Positions 16,598-26,400 of a stretch of 64,000 nucleotides of DNA are shown here, one piece after another. This stretch comes from Candidatus Poribacteria bacterium (lineage in GTDB: Bacteria; Poribacteria; WGA-4E; WGA-3G): NCBI GenBank assembly GCA_022821065.1, contig JAJEEK010000056.1, positions 1 through 64,000 on the forward strand, read 5' to 3'. The notes under the pieces are model-generated. The model was not told where the DNA came from and did not search any database. It saw nothing but the letters and a program-made list of their open reading frames with translations. A program made the translations under genes and the position numbers. Numbering within the stretch: position 1 is the first letter of the stretch; the number at the start of each line of letters is the position of its first letter.

Positions 16598-19210
16598 ATG
16601 CGAGAAAGAAACATCAAAATCATCGGCATCGTGCTTATCCTACTGAGCGTCGCGGTGTTACATGTGAAACTTTATCGGTTCGCGGAAGTGACGTACGACG
16701 GTGCGTTACAGGTGCTCGTCTGCTTGGGGCGTGTTACCAATATAGATACAAGTGATGAAGCCGACCAAGTGCTGTCTTTTCGTATCCTCTCTGGTGAGTT
16801 TCGTGGCGAGACGGTTCAGATAAACAACGTCTGGACGGGGCGCGCTTTCGGAGACCGCGTGTTACACAAGGGGGATGTCCTGTTTCTCGACATTCCGATC
16901 CGTGATCCGAAGAATCCGATAATTGACAAGGTATCGATGCGTGAGTACTTCCGTACGCCGTTCCTGCTGTATCTCGCGGGTACGTTAGGCGTGCTGATGA
17001 TCCTCGTCGCTGGGATGAAAGGTGTCCGTGCGATTTTAACGCTGTTTGTCACTGCGTTCTCCGTCCTTTATCTACTGGTGCCGTTGACGATCAGCGGTTA
17101 TAATCCGATTGCTGTTGCGCTCCTCATCGCTGCTTTACTGACCTTAGCGACCTTTCTTCTGATTACGGGGTTTAGTTTCAAGGTTATCTCCGGCGTACTC
17201 GGCACACTCGGTGGGTTAGCTGCTGTGGGTGTCTTGTCCGTCATCAGCCAACACGTCTTAGCACTGACCGGGTTGGCGCAAGAGTTCGGTTTTCTTGAGC
17301 TTGGCATCGCGTTGTGGCGGACTCCCGCCTCACATCACTGGAATTTCACAGGCATTCTGTCCGCTGGCATTATCTTGGGTGCTGTTGGTGCGATGATGGA
17401 TGTCAGTATGTCGATCTCTTCAAGTGTCCATGAAGTCAAACAGGTGAACCCGAACATTACTGTTCGGCAAGCGGTTCGTGCGGGGTTGAATGTCGGACGC
17501 GACATCATGGGAACGATGGCAGACACGCTCATCTTTGCGTATCTCGGCGCGCACATGATGACGATGCTACTCCCACAGATCGACTTCCCGGAGGTCGGTA
17601 TCATCTACCCGTTTCTCCGACTTGTCAACGATGAAGCGACGGCGGTAGCGATTATTCAGGCGGTGGTCGGCACCATCGGACTGGTGCTGACGGTACCAAT
17701 CGCCGCATCCGTCGCGGGCTTCCTCACACAATACGCGAAAGTAGACGCGTCCGAAATTCATGAAGACCTGCCTTCGGCGGAAGAGTTAGAGGAGTTGTTC
17801 CGTGCCGATCCGCCTCGCAGTGCGGCACGTATCGCCGTACCGATTGCGATGGTTGTTGTTCTGATGGGTACAGCGTTCGTCTATTTCCAGACGCACGAAC
17901 TCTCGGCGACAATCTCGGAGCAGGTGGATGTAGATGGAAACCTTGTCAATAAATCGGAATACGCGAAGGGTCGAGTTATCCGACTGCTCGAATCGAACGC
18001 GAATTTCCTTCTTAACATTGATAACAGTGCGATAACCGATCTGAACAACAGCGTTGTTCCTGCTGCGCTGCGTGAAGCCTTCAATAACGAGAACATCCCT
18101 TTATCAGACGAAGTCACTGTTGCAATCAAACCGTGGAAAGACAGTCGTTGGCTTCTTTCGGATAAACAATACGAGCAGACCTATAGTATTCGTGAAATGG
18201 AGCAGGACGCAGGCACCGTTCTCAGTGTCTACGAGTCGAAAAGTGAGCATCATATCCTTGAGGTAGAGATGCTGAGCGGGATGTATAAAGGCAGGCGCTT
18301 GGTGTTCCGAAACATCGTGAATCACAACATGCCGTTGTTGAGTATCCCTGCGGAACCGGGTGACGTTATTCTCTGTCGTGTGGGTGGAGACCCTGAGCAG
18401 GTGAGTCTGGTCAATATCGTCCAAGATTATGGTAGAGACGGCTTTCTGATCTGGATGGTAGGCGGGATGCTGCTGCTGATTATCCTCGTCGGTCGGATTG
18501 AAGGCATCCGAACAGCGTGTGCGATGTTAATCTCTGCTGCAGTCATCTATTTCTTCATGCTGCCGATGATTTCGGGCGGTGCGAATGCAGTGCTCATCGT
18601 GACGCTGACATCCGGTGCAGTGGCGTTTGTGTCTCTGGTGTTCGTTATCGGTCCGAGTCGAAAAACGTTTTCAGCAGTGTTGGGTACGATGGGTGGCATC
18701 TTGGTTGCGGGTCTGATTGTCCTGCTTGCGCAGCAGCATCTCCATTTCTCGGGTTTAGAGAACGCGATTTCGGCGGACATTATAGAGGCGACTCGTACAC
18801 CACCGTTCGATTTCGTCCAGATTCTTTTGGCAGGGATGTTGATGGGAGTCTTAGGTGTCGCGGTTGACGGTGCGATTGAGGTGGCATCGAGCATGGAGGA
18901 GATCCGTAAAGCGAACCCGAACATGCCGACATGGCGACTCATCGCCTCCGGTCTCAACGTCGGTACGGATATTCTTGGTACGATGGTGAATACGTTGGTG
19001 TTTGCGTATCTGGGTGTGGAGTTGTTGCTTGTCGTCACGATTGTCGCACCGGACTTGGATTTCTTCAAATCGCCGCCGGTGCAGCTCCTGAGCATCGGCG
19101 TTGTATCCGCAGAGATTGTGCGGTTGCTGGCAGGCACACTCGGTTTAGTGCTTGCGATTCCGATTACTGCGGTGATCTGTGCGTTCTGGAACCCGAAGCA
19201 AAGGGACTGA
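16598..19210 (+). CDS. Double-length YibE/F-like membrane protein
   Basis: 870 aa, about twice a normal YibE/F protein. Each half has an extracytoplasmic beta domain, then many membrane helices, then the same diagnostic core: VSMSISSSVHEVKQ...GRDIMGTMADTLIFAYLG in half 1 and GAIEVASSMEEIRK...GTDILGTMVNTLVFAYLG in half 2. The two halves are clearly homologous but diverged, so this is an old internal duplication or fusion. The family is of unknown function, and a transport role is only a guess. There is no frameshift and no internal stop. Confidence 0.88.
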   Translation: MRERNIKIIGIVLILLSVAVLHVKLYRFAEVTYDGALQVLVCLGRVTNIDTSDEADQVLSFRILSGEFRGETVQINNVWTGRAFGDRVLHKGDVLFLDIPIRDPKNPIIDKVSMREYFRTPFLLYLAGTLGVLMILVAGMKGVRAILTLFVTAFSVLYLLVPLTISGYNPIAVALLIAALLTLATFLLITGFSFKVISGVLGTLGGLAAVGVLSVISQHVLALTGLAQEFGFLELGIALWRTPASHHWNFTGILSAGIILGAVGAMMDVSMSISSSVHEVKQVNPNITVRQAVRAGLNVGRDIMGTMADTLIFAYLGAHMMTMLLPQIDFPEVGIIYPFLRLVNDEATAVAIIQAVVGTIGLVLTVPIAASVAGFLTQYAKVDASEIHEDLPSAEELEELFRADPPRSAARIAVPIAMVVVLMGTAFVYFQTHELSATISEQVDVDGNLVNKSEYAKGRVIRLLESNANFLLNIDNSAITDLNNSVVPAALREAFNNENIPLSDEVTVAIKPWKDSRWLLSDKQYEQTYSIREMEQDAGTVLSVYESKSEHHILEVEMLSGMYKGRRLVFRNIVNHNMPLLSIPAEPGDVILCRVGGDPEQVSLVNIVQDYGRDGFLIWMVGGMLLLIILVGRIEGIRTACAMLISAAVIYFFMLPMISGGANAVLIVTLTSGAVAFVSLVFVIGPSRKTFSAVLGTMGGILVAGLIVLLAQQHLHFSGLENAISADIIEATRTPPFDFVQILLAGMLMGVLGVAVDGAIEVASSMEEIRKANPNMPTWRLIASGLNVGTDILGTMVNTLVFAYLGVELLLVVTIVAPDLDFFKSPPVQLLSIGVVSAEIVRLLAGTLGLVLAIPITAVICAFWNPKQRD

Positions 19211-19275
19211 TAAAAAATCAACCAAAAGTTCATGGGTATGTCAATATTTTATCAAAATTGAGAGGAACGACATTT

Positions 19276-19800
19276 ATGAAAACTTTGGAGAAAATGGCTT
19301 ATATGGTTTTGGGCGCGATCCTTGTTTTATTGGGTAGTTGGTTTTCACCTATGGAGTGGAAAAACACCGATGCCCAAAATGTTACGCCCTTAGTTGTTGA
19401 TGAAATCGTGGCTCGTACACTTCGAGTGGTTGATGTTAATGGAAATAACGCGATCATCTTGTCTGTTGACAAAGATGGTGGGATTTTAGCTGTTTACAAC
19501 AACACTGGTAAAGCAGCCGCAGGTATTAGCGTAACCAACAGCGGTGGACGTTTGGACATTTTCAACAACGTTGGTAAAGGCACTGCATCTATCAGTGTAA
19601 ACGACTTCGGTGGACGTTTAGACATTTTCAACAACATTGGTAAAGCCGTTGCGGATTTCAGGGCCAGCGAATTAGGTGGTAATTTATCTATTGCGAACAA
19701 CGTTAGTCAAGCCGTTGGGTTTTTCAGCGTGAATAATAGCGGTGGCGCACATCTCGTCACAGCCGATCGGTTTGGAAATCCTACCGGAAGCATCCCGTAG
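19276..19800 (+). CDS. Exported protein of five 22-residue repeats
   Basis: 174 aa from ATG 19276, with GAGGAA upstream; the track start at 18931 lies inside yibE in another frame. An N-terminal hydrophobic segment (MVLGAILVLLGSWF) is a signal anchor or signal peptide. From about residue 54, five 22-aa repeats follow with the pattern NN-x-GKA...SV-x-x-x-GG-x-LDIF (for example FNNVGKGTASISVNDFGG). The strict 22-residue period suggests a small solenoid or beta-roll. I do not recognise a named family. Probably surface or periplasmic. Confidence 0.72.
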   Translation: MKTLEKMAYMVLGAILVLLGSWFSPMEWKNTDAQNVTPLVVDEIVARTLRVVDVNGNNAIILSVDKDGGILAVYNNTGKAAAGISVTNSGGRLDIFNNVGKGTASISVNDFGGRLDIFNNIGKAVADFRASELGGNLSIANNVSQAVGFFSVNNSGGAHLVTADRFGNPTGSIP

Positions 19801-19839
19801 ATGATACCGCATACCCACTGCCTTTCGTAATTCTTCTTT

Positions 19840-19959
19840 AGGACTTACGCAATTTTGGCTGCAGCTTGTTCTTTTCGATGAGATTTCTCGAAAAACATAG
19901 CGTTCTTGCGGCACAAACTGGGAAGTTTGTGCTACAAAAGAGCAGCATGCGTAAGTCCT
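19840..19959 (+). mobile_element. MITE-like element, copy 2
   Basis: 120 bp with termini AGGACTTACGCAATTTTGG and GCATGCGTAAGTCCT; internal hairpin CACAAACT-GGGA-AGTTTGTG. If the element is read from GGACTT to AAGTCC it is flanked by TA on both sides, as for TA-targeting transposons. Confidence 0.85.
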
Positions 19960-20106
19960 ATTCTTATTAAGTGGAAGGATTAGCCTTTCGTCAATTTTAA
20001 ACTTAAGAGCAGGTTCGTAGTAATACAATTTTGCGACGTACTCGTCCAAATATGGAGGGCATTCACGTCAAGAACGGGCAATGAATTGCCCTACTACAAA
20101 CAGTTT

Positions 20107-20211
20107 CCGTAGGTTGGGTTGAACGGTGTTGAGAACGGGGATGTTGGTGTTCTAAAATATCGCTGAAATCTAATAGATCATCGTATACTCAAAAACGTAG
20201 TGAAACCCAAC
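20107..20211 (+). repeat. GTTGGGTT inverted-repeat element, copy B
   Basis: Begins CCGTAGGTTGGGTTGAACGG and ends AAAAACGTAGTGAAACCCAAC. Its ends match copy A (421-522) nearly base for base while the interior diverges. Confidence 0.65.
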
Positions 20212-20277
20212 GTCATACCGTCAGCAAGGTATAACATGCCGCCCCTACGGGGCTTGACTCCCTTTTTAACTGACGCT

Positions 20278-20386
20278 GCTATAAACATTCCGTCGCTACG
20301 CGACTGAAGCGGTTTTTGAAGGAAACTTCAAGGCTTCTATGTAGAATCCGGTTCGGTTACAAACCAAACCTACCGGGACCGGGTCT
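20278..20386 (+). repeat. GGTTCGGTT hairpin unit 3
   Basis: GCTATAAACATTCCGTCGC, then GCGACTGAAGCGGTTTTTGA and GGTTCGGTTACAAACCAAACC, then CTACCGGGACCGGG. It is a diverged copy of the units at 847-1080. Confidence 0.6.
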
Positions 20387-20817
20387 GAGAAGGTTGCTAT
20401 TGCTAAAATTGACACTACTTGTTAGGGATGAGGAAAATTACCGATTCAAACACTGAAACTTCATCCTACCTCGTCCTTATTATTTCCCTGTTTTCTTCTT
20501 AGTAGAGTATAGCGATTGGAAAATCGTGCCTGCCAATTCGTGTTTCCCCCAAAAAAATTGTTGACGTCTACCGGTGTATTTGTTAGTGTATACTTATAGT
20601 AAAATTTAGAATTATGTAGACACTTAATCCGTTAACAAATATCCGTTTGTAGTAGGACAATTTATTCCCTGTCGCGCCAAGAATTGCCCTGATATTTTCA
20701 GATTTTAGCATAATTTTAAAAATTGAGGACTAATGCTGTTGCCAAAATACTGACGTGGTTGCAATTCGCCACCTTAGGATTGCTACACGCCAAAAATAGA
20801 AAAGGGGAGAAAACTGA

Positions 20818-23088
20818 ATGAAACCAACTAAAAAGAAATACACTTTTATTTTTACACTCACCTTCTGCGTGACGTTGTGCTTCTTGTTTCCACTGGTAGC
20901 AACAGCACAGACGGTTAACATTCCCGACGCGAACTTGCGGGCTGTGATTGAAGAGGCACTTGGTAAAACTTCAAATGCTCGGATTACGGTGGATGATATG
21001 GAGACGTTGACGCGCCTTGAGGCGAATAACAGAGGTATTAGCAATTTGACAGGACTTGAAACGGCAGTAAATCTTGACGACCTGAGACTCAGTCACAATT
21101 TGATATCTGATATATTGCCGCTCTCAAGGTTGGTCAGATTACGTAGGTTAGAATTGGAAGATAATGCTATATCTGATATATCGCCGCTCGCTGGATTAAT
21201 CAGCTTAGAAGGTCGTCTAAACATCTCGCATAATGTGGTATCTGATCTTTCCCCACTTACCGGATTAATCAATTTGAGAGATTTAAATGTTTCAGATAAT
21301 CTGGTAATTGACTTATCTCCCCTCGCGGGTTTAATAAAGCTTGATGGAATATCAATGAGCAGAAATCCACCGGCTGATCTGTCCCCGCTTTCAGCGTTAA
21401 CTAACTTAAGACGCTTTCATTCTTGGGGCACCCCTATATTAGACCTCACCCCGTTGGCAGGGTTGCCAAAATTGAGGGTGATAAATATTTGCGGGGGAGA
21501 GATATCCGACCTATCTTCCTTGAGAGACGCAACAGGGCTGACGGAACTCTATTTTGCGGGTAACGAGATATCCGACCTATCTCCCCTGACAAATTTAACA
21601 AATTTGACTCGCATGAGCTTTGAACATAACGAGGTATCAGATGTATCACCGCTTGCAGTTTTACAGGGTTTAACGTGGTTGGATCTTGAAGACAATGCCA
21701 TATCGGATGTGTCCCCTCTTTCAGAATTGAGCAGTTTGACATGGCTAAACCTGAGCCACAACGCGGTAACAGACGTGTCCTCGCTTGCAATTTTGCCCAA
21801 CTTGACATGGGTTGGGCTCGTTGGTAATGCTGTATCAAATATATCCGGTTTGGAAGAGTTATCCGAGATTACGCCTGTTTCGCATTTCATTAATACTGCT
21901 TTCCCGGAAGCCGGTCCGAAGATAGTGGGTCCCTGGTTATGGGTGATCGTGTCCGGATCACGCCTTGACCACACGGATTTTTTGGAAAGGGCGAGCAACG
22001 GTAAAATTACAGAGGTGAAGGTGGCGACCTTTGGTGCGACCAAAGGGAAGTCTGTGGGAAGCAGTGTCTGGGAGATACACACCCTTTCTTCCACGGGTGG
22101 CGATAATATCAATGAGATGACAGACGCACTCGGGTGGGGATCGGGTTCGGAGATATATGACCACATCGTTTACGGTTCCGTCACGTTAGATTCACCAAGT
22201 GAACAAGACACAACTATGCTTGTCGGAAGCGGTGATGCTGTCAAGGTCTGGCTCAATGGTGAATTGGTTCACTACAACCCTGTGACACGCGGTGCTGGCG
22301 ATTTTCAAGATGCCTTTCCGGTCACGCTGAAACAGGGAGCAAACGTTTTGTTAGTCGCTGTTGACAATCGAGGTCATGGCGCGTTTAGCGGGTTTTTCGG
22401 TTTTGCGAAAGACGCAGAATATACGGTTAACCACCCCGATAAAAAAATCACAATTGAAGTACCTGCTTATGACGTGAATAGAGACGGAATAACAAATATC
22501 CTGGATCTGATTCTGATAGGACAAGACTTCGGAAAAACCAATCCTACCAACGAAAGAACGGATGTAAATGGCGATGGAACTGTTAATATCTCCGATCTCA
22601 TCATTGTGGCGGGACATCTCGGCGAACTCAGCGGAATTGCTGCGTCACCATCTGTCCTTGCATTACGGAGCATGGGATTAGACGCAGCAATCGTACAGGG
22701 GTGGATAGCACAAGCACACATTGAAAACGACGGGTCGGTTGTGTTCCAACAAGGGCTCGCAAATTTGCGACACCTTTTAGCATCACTATTGCCCGAGAAA
22801 ACGATACTGCTTGCGAATTACCCAAATCCGTTCAATCCGGAGACATGGATCCCATATCAACTGGCACAAGAAAGCGACGTACAGATTCGCATTCATGCTG
22901 TAAATGGTGCTTTGGTTCGGACATTGGATTTAGGGCATCAAAGCACTGGTGTGTATCAACACCAAAGCCGTGCCGCGTATTGGGATGGTCGCAATGAAAT
23001 CGGTGAACCTGTCGCGAGTGGTGTCTATTTCTATACACTCACGGCAGGCGATTTTACGGCAACCCGTAAGATGCTCATCAGGAAGTAG
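20818..23088 (+). CDS. Secreted LRR/dockerin protein with C-terminal sorting domain
   Basis: 756 aa. Signal peptide to about residue 31 (LCFLFPLVATAQ). Residues about 50-355 are bacterial leucine-rich repeats of about 22 aa with the pattern LSPLxxLxNLxxLxLxxNxIxD. About 370-545 is a beta-sandwich-like domain with VKVWLNGELVH. About 550-602 is a dockerin pair (DVNRDGITNILDL, DVNGDGTVNISDL). The end (about 664-756) is a FlgD-like domain starting NYPNPFNPETWIPY, typical of cell-surface sorting domains. GGGGAG precedes the ATG. It is a paralog of the next gene without the haem and cohesin parts. Confidence 0.88.
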   Translation: MKPTKKKYTFIFTLTFCVTLCFLFPLVATAQTVNIPDANLRAVIEEALGKTSNARITVDDMETLTRLEANNRGISNLTGLETAVNLDDLRLSHNLISDILPLSRLVRLRRLELEDNAISDISPLAGLISLEGRLNISHNVVSDLSPLTGLINLRDLNVSDNLVIDLSPLAGLIKLDGISMSRNPPADLSPLSALTNLRRFHSWGTPILDLTPLAGLPKLRVINICGGEISDLSSLRDATGLTELYFAGNEISDLSPLTNLTNLTRMSFEHNEVSDVSPLAVLQGLTWLDLEDNAISDVSPLSELSSLTWLNLSHNAVTDVSSLAILPNLTWVGLVGNAVSNISGLEELSEITPVSHFINTAFPEAGPKIVGPWLWVIVSGSRLDHTDFLERASNGKITEVKVATFGATKGKSVGSSVWEIHTLSSTGGDNINEMTDALGWGSGSEIYDHIVYGSVTLDSPSEQDTTMLVGSGDAVKVWLNGELVHYNPVTRGAGDFQDAFPVTLKQGANVLLVAVDNRGHGAFSGFFGFAKDAEYTVNHPDKKITIEVPAYDVNRDGITNILDLILIGQDFGKTNPTNERTDVNGDGTVNISDLIIVAGHLGELSGIAASPSVLALRSMGLDAAIVQGWIAQAHIENDGSVVFQQGLANLRHLLASLLPEKTILLANYPNPFNPETWIPYQLAQESDVQIRIHAVNGALVRTLDLGHQSTGVYQHQSRAAYWDGRNEIGEPVASGVYFYTLTAGDFTATRKMLIRK

Positions 23089-23209
23089 ACTTTAGAGAGG
23101 TTGGGTTCGCTCCATAGGTCAATTTAGTAAAAATCCGGTTCGGTTGCAAACCGAACCTACCGGACCTGGGTCCGAGATGTTTATTTTTTTTTAAATTGAC
23201 GCTTATGGA

Positions 23210-23275
23210 GATGTTGGGTTTCACTGCGTTCAACCCAACCTACAGTCCATCAAAATTAAAATGATAGAACACTAC
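23210..23275 (+). repeat. 66-bp exact direct repeat, copy 1
   Basis: Starts GATGTTGGGTTTCACTGCG, runs through TTCAACCCAACCTACAG and ends GATAGAACACTAC. It contains a compact GTTGGGTT...AACCCAAC inverted repeat. Confidence 0.85.
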
Positions 23276-23315
23276 TGTTGTGTCACGCCAAAAATGATAG
23301 GTTATATTGACTGAA

Positions 23316-23381
23316 GATGTTGGGTTTCACTGCGTTCAACCCAACCTACAGTCCATCAAAATTAAAATGATAGAACACTAC
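23316..23381 (+). repeat. 66-bp exact direct repeat, copy 2
   Basis: Identical to 23210-23275 by reading, offset by 106 bp. This indicates a recent tandem duplication just upstream of the haem/LRR gene. Confidence 0.85.
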
Positions 23382-23412
23382 CTTTGGATTTAGCGTTGAA
23401 GGAGATTAGGTA

Positions 23413-26400
23413 ATGAAAACACATAAATATATATCCCTCGTTATCTTAACATTTGTTATACTCGGATTTAGCACGGCACACGCACAAGATAACCTTGCAC
23501 AGGAAGTGTATACTATTTTTCAGCAGAACTGTCTCGGTTGCCACGGCGAACACGGTGCTTTTACTGAAGACCTTATTATTGATCGAGCGGCACTCATCGC
23601 TTCTGGCACGATTGTTCCGAGGAATCCGAATGCGTCTGCGTTCCTCACACGATTAATTGAAGATACACCGACAAAACCGAGAATGCCGTGGGGACTGCCC
23701 GCGCTCTCAGACGACGCGATTGAGACGATTCGCCGCTGGATTCAAGCAGGCGCGCCGGATTGGGAGGTCCAGTATGACGTTGACTTCATCACAACCGATA
23801 CGATGCTTGGGACTATCCAAGCGCATCTTGGGACACTCTCGGCGTTTGACCGACCGTTTGCCCGTTATTTCACACTGACGCATCTCTATAACGCTGGTGA
23901 AAGTCCAGAAGCATTGGATGCCTATAAGATCGCACTCTCGAAACTGGTGAACAGTCTCTCTTGGGGCTTTGAAATCATCAACCCACAACCGATTGACCTG
24001 GGAGAAACCATTTTCTACGTTGACCTTCGAGACTACGAGTGGGATATCAGAAACGAGGCCTGGACACAGATTGAACGGGAATATCCGTACAGCATTGCAT
24101 TCAATCCGGAAACCCAAGCAGGTCTGCATGAGAAGCTTGTGACTTTGCGTGAAGAAATGGATTGTGAAGTGCCGTTTGTGCATGTGGATTGGTTCCTTGC
24201 GAATGCGTCGTTGCCGCCGCTCTATCACGAAATTCTGGATTTACCAGAGACAGACCGCGAACTCGAACGAGAATTAAGTATAGATGTCGAAAGAAATCTT
24301 CAAAGTGCGCCGGGGGTTCGTGTCTGGCGTGCGGGTTTCAACGATTCGGGGGTGTCGAACAACAACCGCGTCGTGGAACGGCATACCTCTCGGTATGGTG
24401 CGTATTGGAAGAGTTACGACTTTGCCGGAAGTGTTGGCACACAGAACATCTTCACGCATCCGCTGTCTTTTGAAGCAGATGGTGGCGAGGTCGTCTTCAA
24501 TCTGCCGAACGGTTTGCAAGGATATTATATCTCCGATGCGTCAGGGAATCGGATAGATGAAGCACCGACAGACATCGTTTCCAATCCTGCGGCGAGTAAC
24601 CCAGCCGTGCGTAATGGTCTCTCCTGTATCGGCTGCCATACAGAAGGGATGAAGACGTTTGAAGATGAGGTGCGTGCGGTTATCGTGCAGGGACCCGATG
24701 GACCAACGAAGGATCAGGGGTTACGTCTGTATGTGGAACAATCCGTGATGGATGCTCTTGTAGCGGAGGACACAGAACGTTACAGAGAGGCACTCGAAGC
24801 CACGGGTGGTGTTTTCGGTGGTATTGAACCGGTGCATCGGTTTTACGAGGAATATCAAGGTCCGGTTGATGCAGCGCACGCTGCCGCTGCCGTTGGCTTA
24901 GAAACAGAGGTATTCCTGCAAGAGATTTCGGATAAACAGCGTTTACGGAGTTTAGGTTTGGCCGGATTATTAGACGGTGGAGATGTGAGTCGGGATGCGT
25001 GGACTTCGAGTTTCACCGAAGTGATTTCTGCGCTCAATTCTCCCGATGACACGGTAACACCGCCAGTCGATCCCGGGGCTGACTTACGTCCGGGGGATTT
25101 AGTCACTATCCCGGATCCGAACCTGCGAACGGTTATTGAAGCAGCACTCGGCAAAGCACCGCGTGCTTTGATTACGGCGGCGGATATGGCAAGGTTGACG
25201 CGTCTCGATGCCGATGATGCTGGCATAGGCAATTTGACGGGACTTGAGGCAGCAACCCAGTTAGAACGGATAGAATTTCGCCACAATACCATATCTGATT
25301 TATCACCGCTTAGAGGCTTAATCCGACTCAATAACATCAAGCTACGAGGGAACAGGATAACAGACGTATCGCCGCTAGCGGGGTTAATTAACGTGGATTG
25401 GTTAGGGCTTGAGGAGAACGAGATCACCGATTTGTCCCCGCTGAAGGATTTAATCAAATTGACAGGAATAGGGATTTCAAGCAACCCAGTATCGGATGTG
25501 TCCCCGCTTGCGAGTCTAATCAGCCTTGAAAGAATTAATGCTTGGAATACCCCGATATCCGATTTTTCGACTTTGGCAAACGCAAGGCGACTGAGATGGA
25601 TAGAATTCGGCAACAACAGGGCAATAACAGCTCTACCATCTCTGAAGGGATTAAAAACACTGAGGCGTTTGGAGGTTCATAATTGCAGCATCTCAGATCT
25701 CACCGCATTGGCAGAATTAACCCAATTGGAATGGTTGGAATTAATCAATAACTTGATTTCGGACATATCGCCTTTAAGAAATCTAAGAGGGTTGGAACAT
25801 CTGAACCTTGACGCTAATGTCATCTCGGACGTGTCCCCGCTGGCACAGTTGACACGATTAGAATTGTTGTATCTCGAGAACAACGTCATCTGGGATGTAT
25901 CGCCGCTCGTTGATTTGACCAACTTGGAACGGTTAGACCTTCGGAATAATTCGGTATCCGATTTTTCATTTTTAGAAGGGTTACCCGATGAGACTTTTGT
26001 TCGGATGGAGGGCAATCCGGGTTTCCCTTCGGGGGGTAAAAAAATAACGGGACCTTGGTTATGGGCGATTGTCCCGGGAACACGTCTTGACGAAAGAACG
26101 GATTTTCTGGCGCGCGCGACGCGCGGTGCCGCGACAGAAATAAAGGTCGCTACTAACGGTGCTAAGGAGGGAAAGGCTGTCGGCAACAGTATGTGGACAC
26201 TCCATAGCCTCTCCGCTACTGGTGGGAATAACATCAACCGGATGACCGATGCCCTCGGCTGGGGGACAGGTTCGGAGATATATGATCATACCGTCTACGG
26301 CTCGGTGGTCTTGGATTCCCCAGAGGAACAGCAGACGACAATGTTCGTCGGCAGCAGCGATGCTGTCAAAGTCTGGCTCAACGGCGAATTGGTGCATCAA

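Larger units (their letters stand above)
19801..20817. other. 1-kb non-coding repeat block
   Basis: No gene is supported here. The block holds MITE copy 2 (19840-19959), a GTTGGGTT element (20107-20211), a GGTTCGGTT unit (20278-20386) and an AT-rich stretch leading to the LRR protein. TTGACG (20561) and TATACT (20589) are spaced 22 bp apart, too far for a confident promoter. Small ORFs in it are repeat translations. Confidence 0.7.
23089..23412. other. Repeat-filled gap between the two LRR genes
   Basis: No gene. It contains the hairpin GGTTCGGTT-GCA-AACCGAACC (23137-23157) followed by CTACCGGACCTGGG, then a 66-bp exact direct repeat (23210-23275 and 23316-23381). Confidence 0.75.

Noticed and set aside
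18931-19275. Upstream extension of the 22-residue-repeat protein
   Set aside because: Lies within the YibE/F gene in another frame; a signal segment and SD mark ATG 19276 as the start.
20561-20594. TTGACG...TATACT as promoter of the LRR gene
   Set aside because: Spacer of 22 bp is too long.
23210-23381. 66-bp direct repeats as a CRISPR array
   Set aside because: Only two copies, with a palindromic element inside and no cas genes; a tandem duplication explains it.
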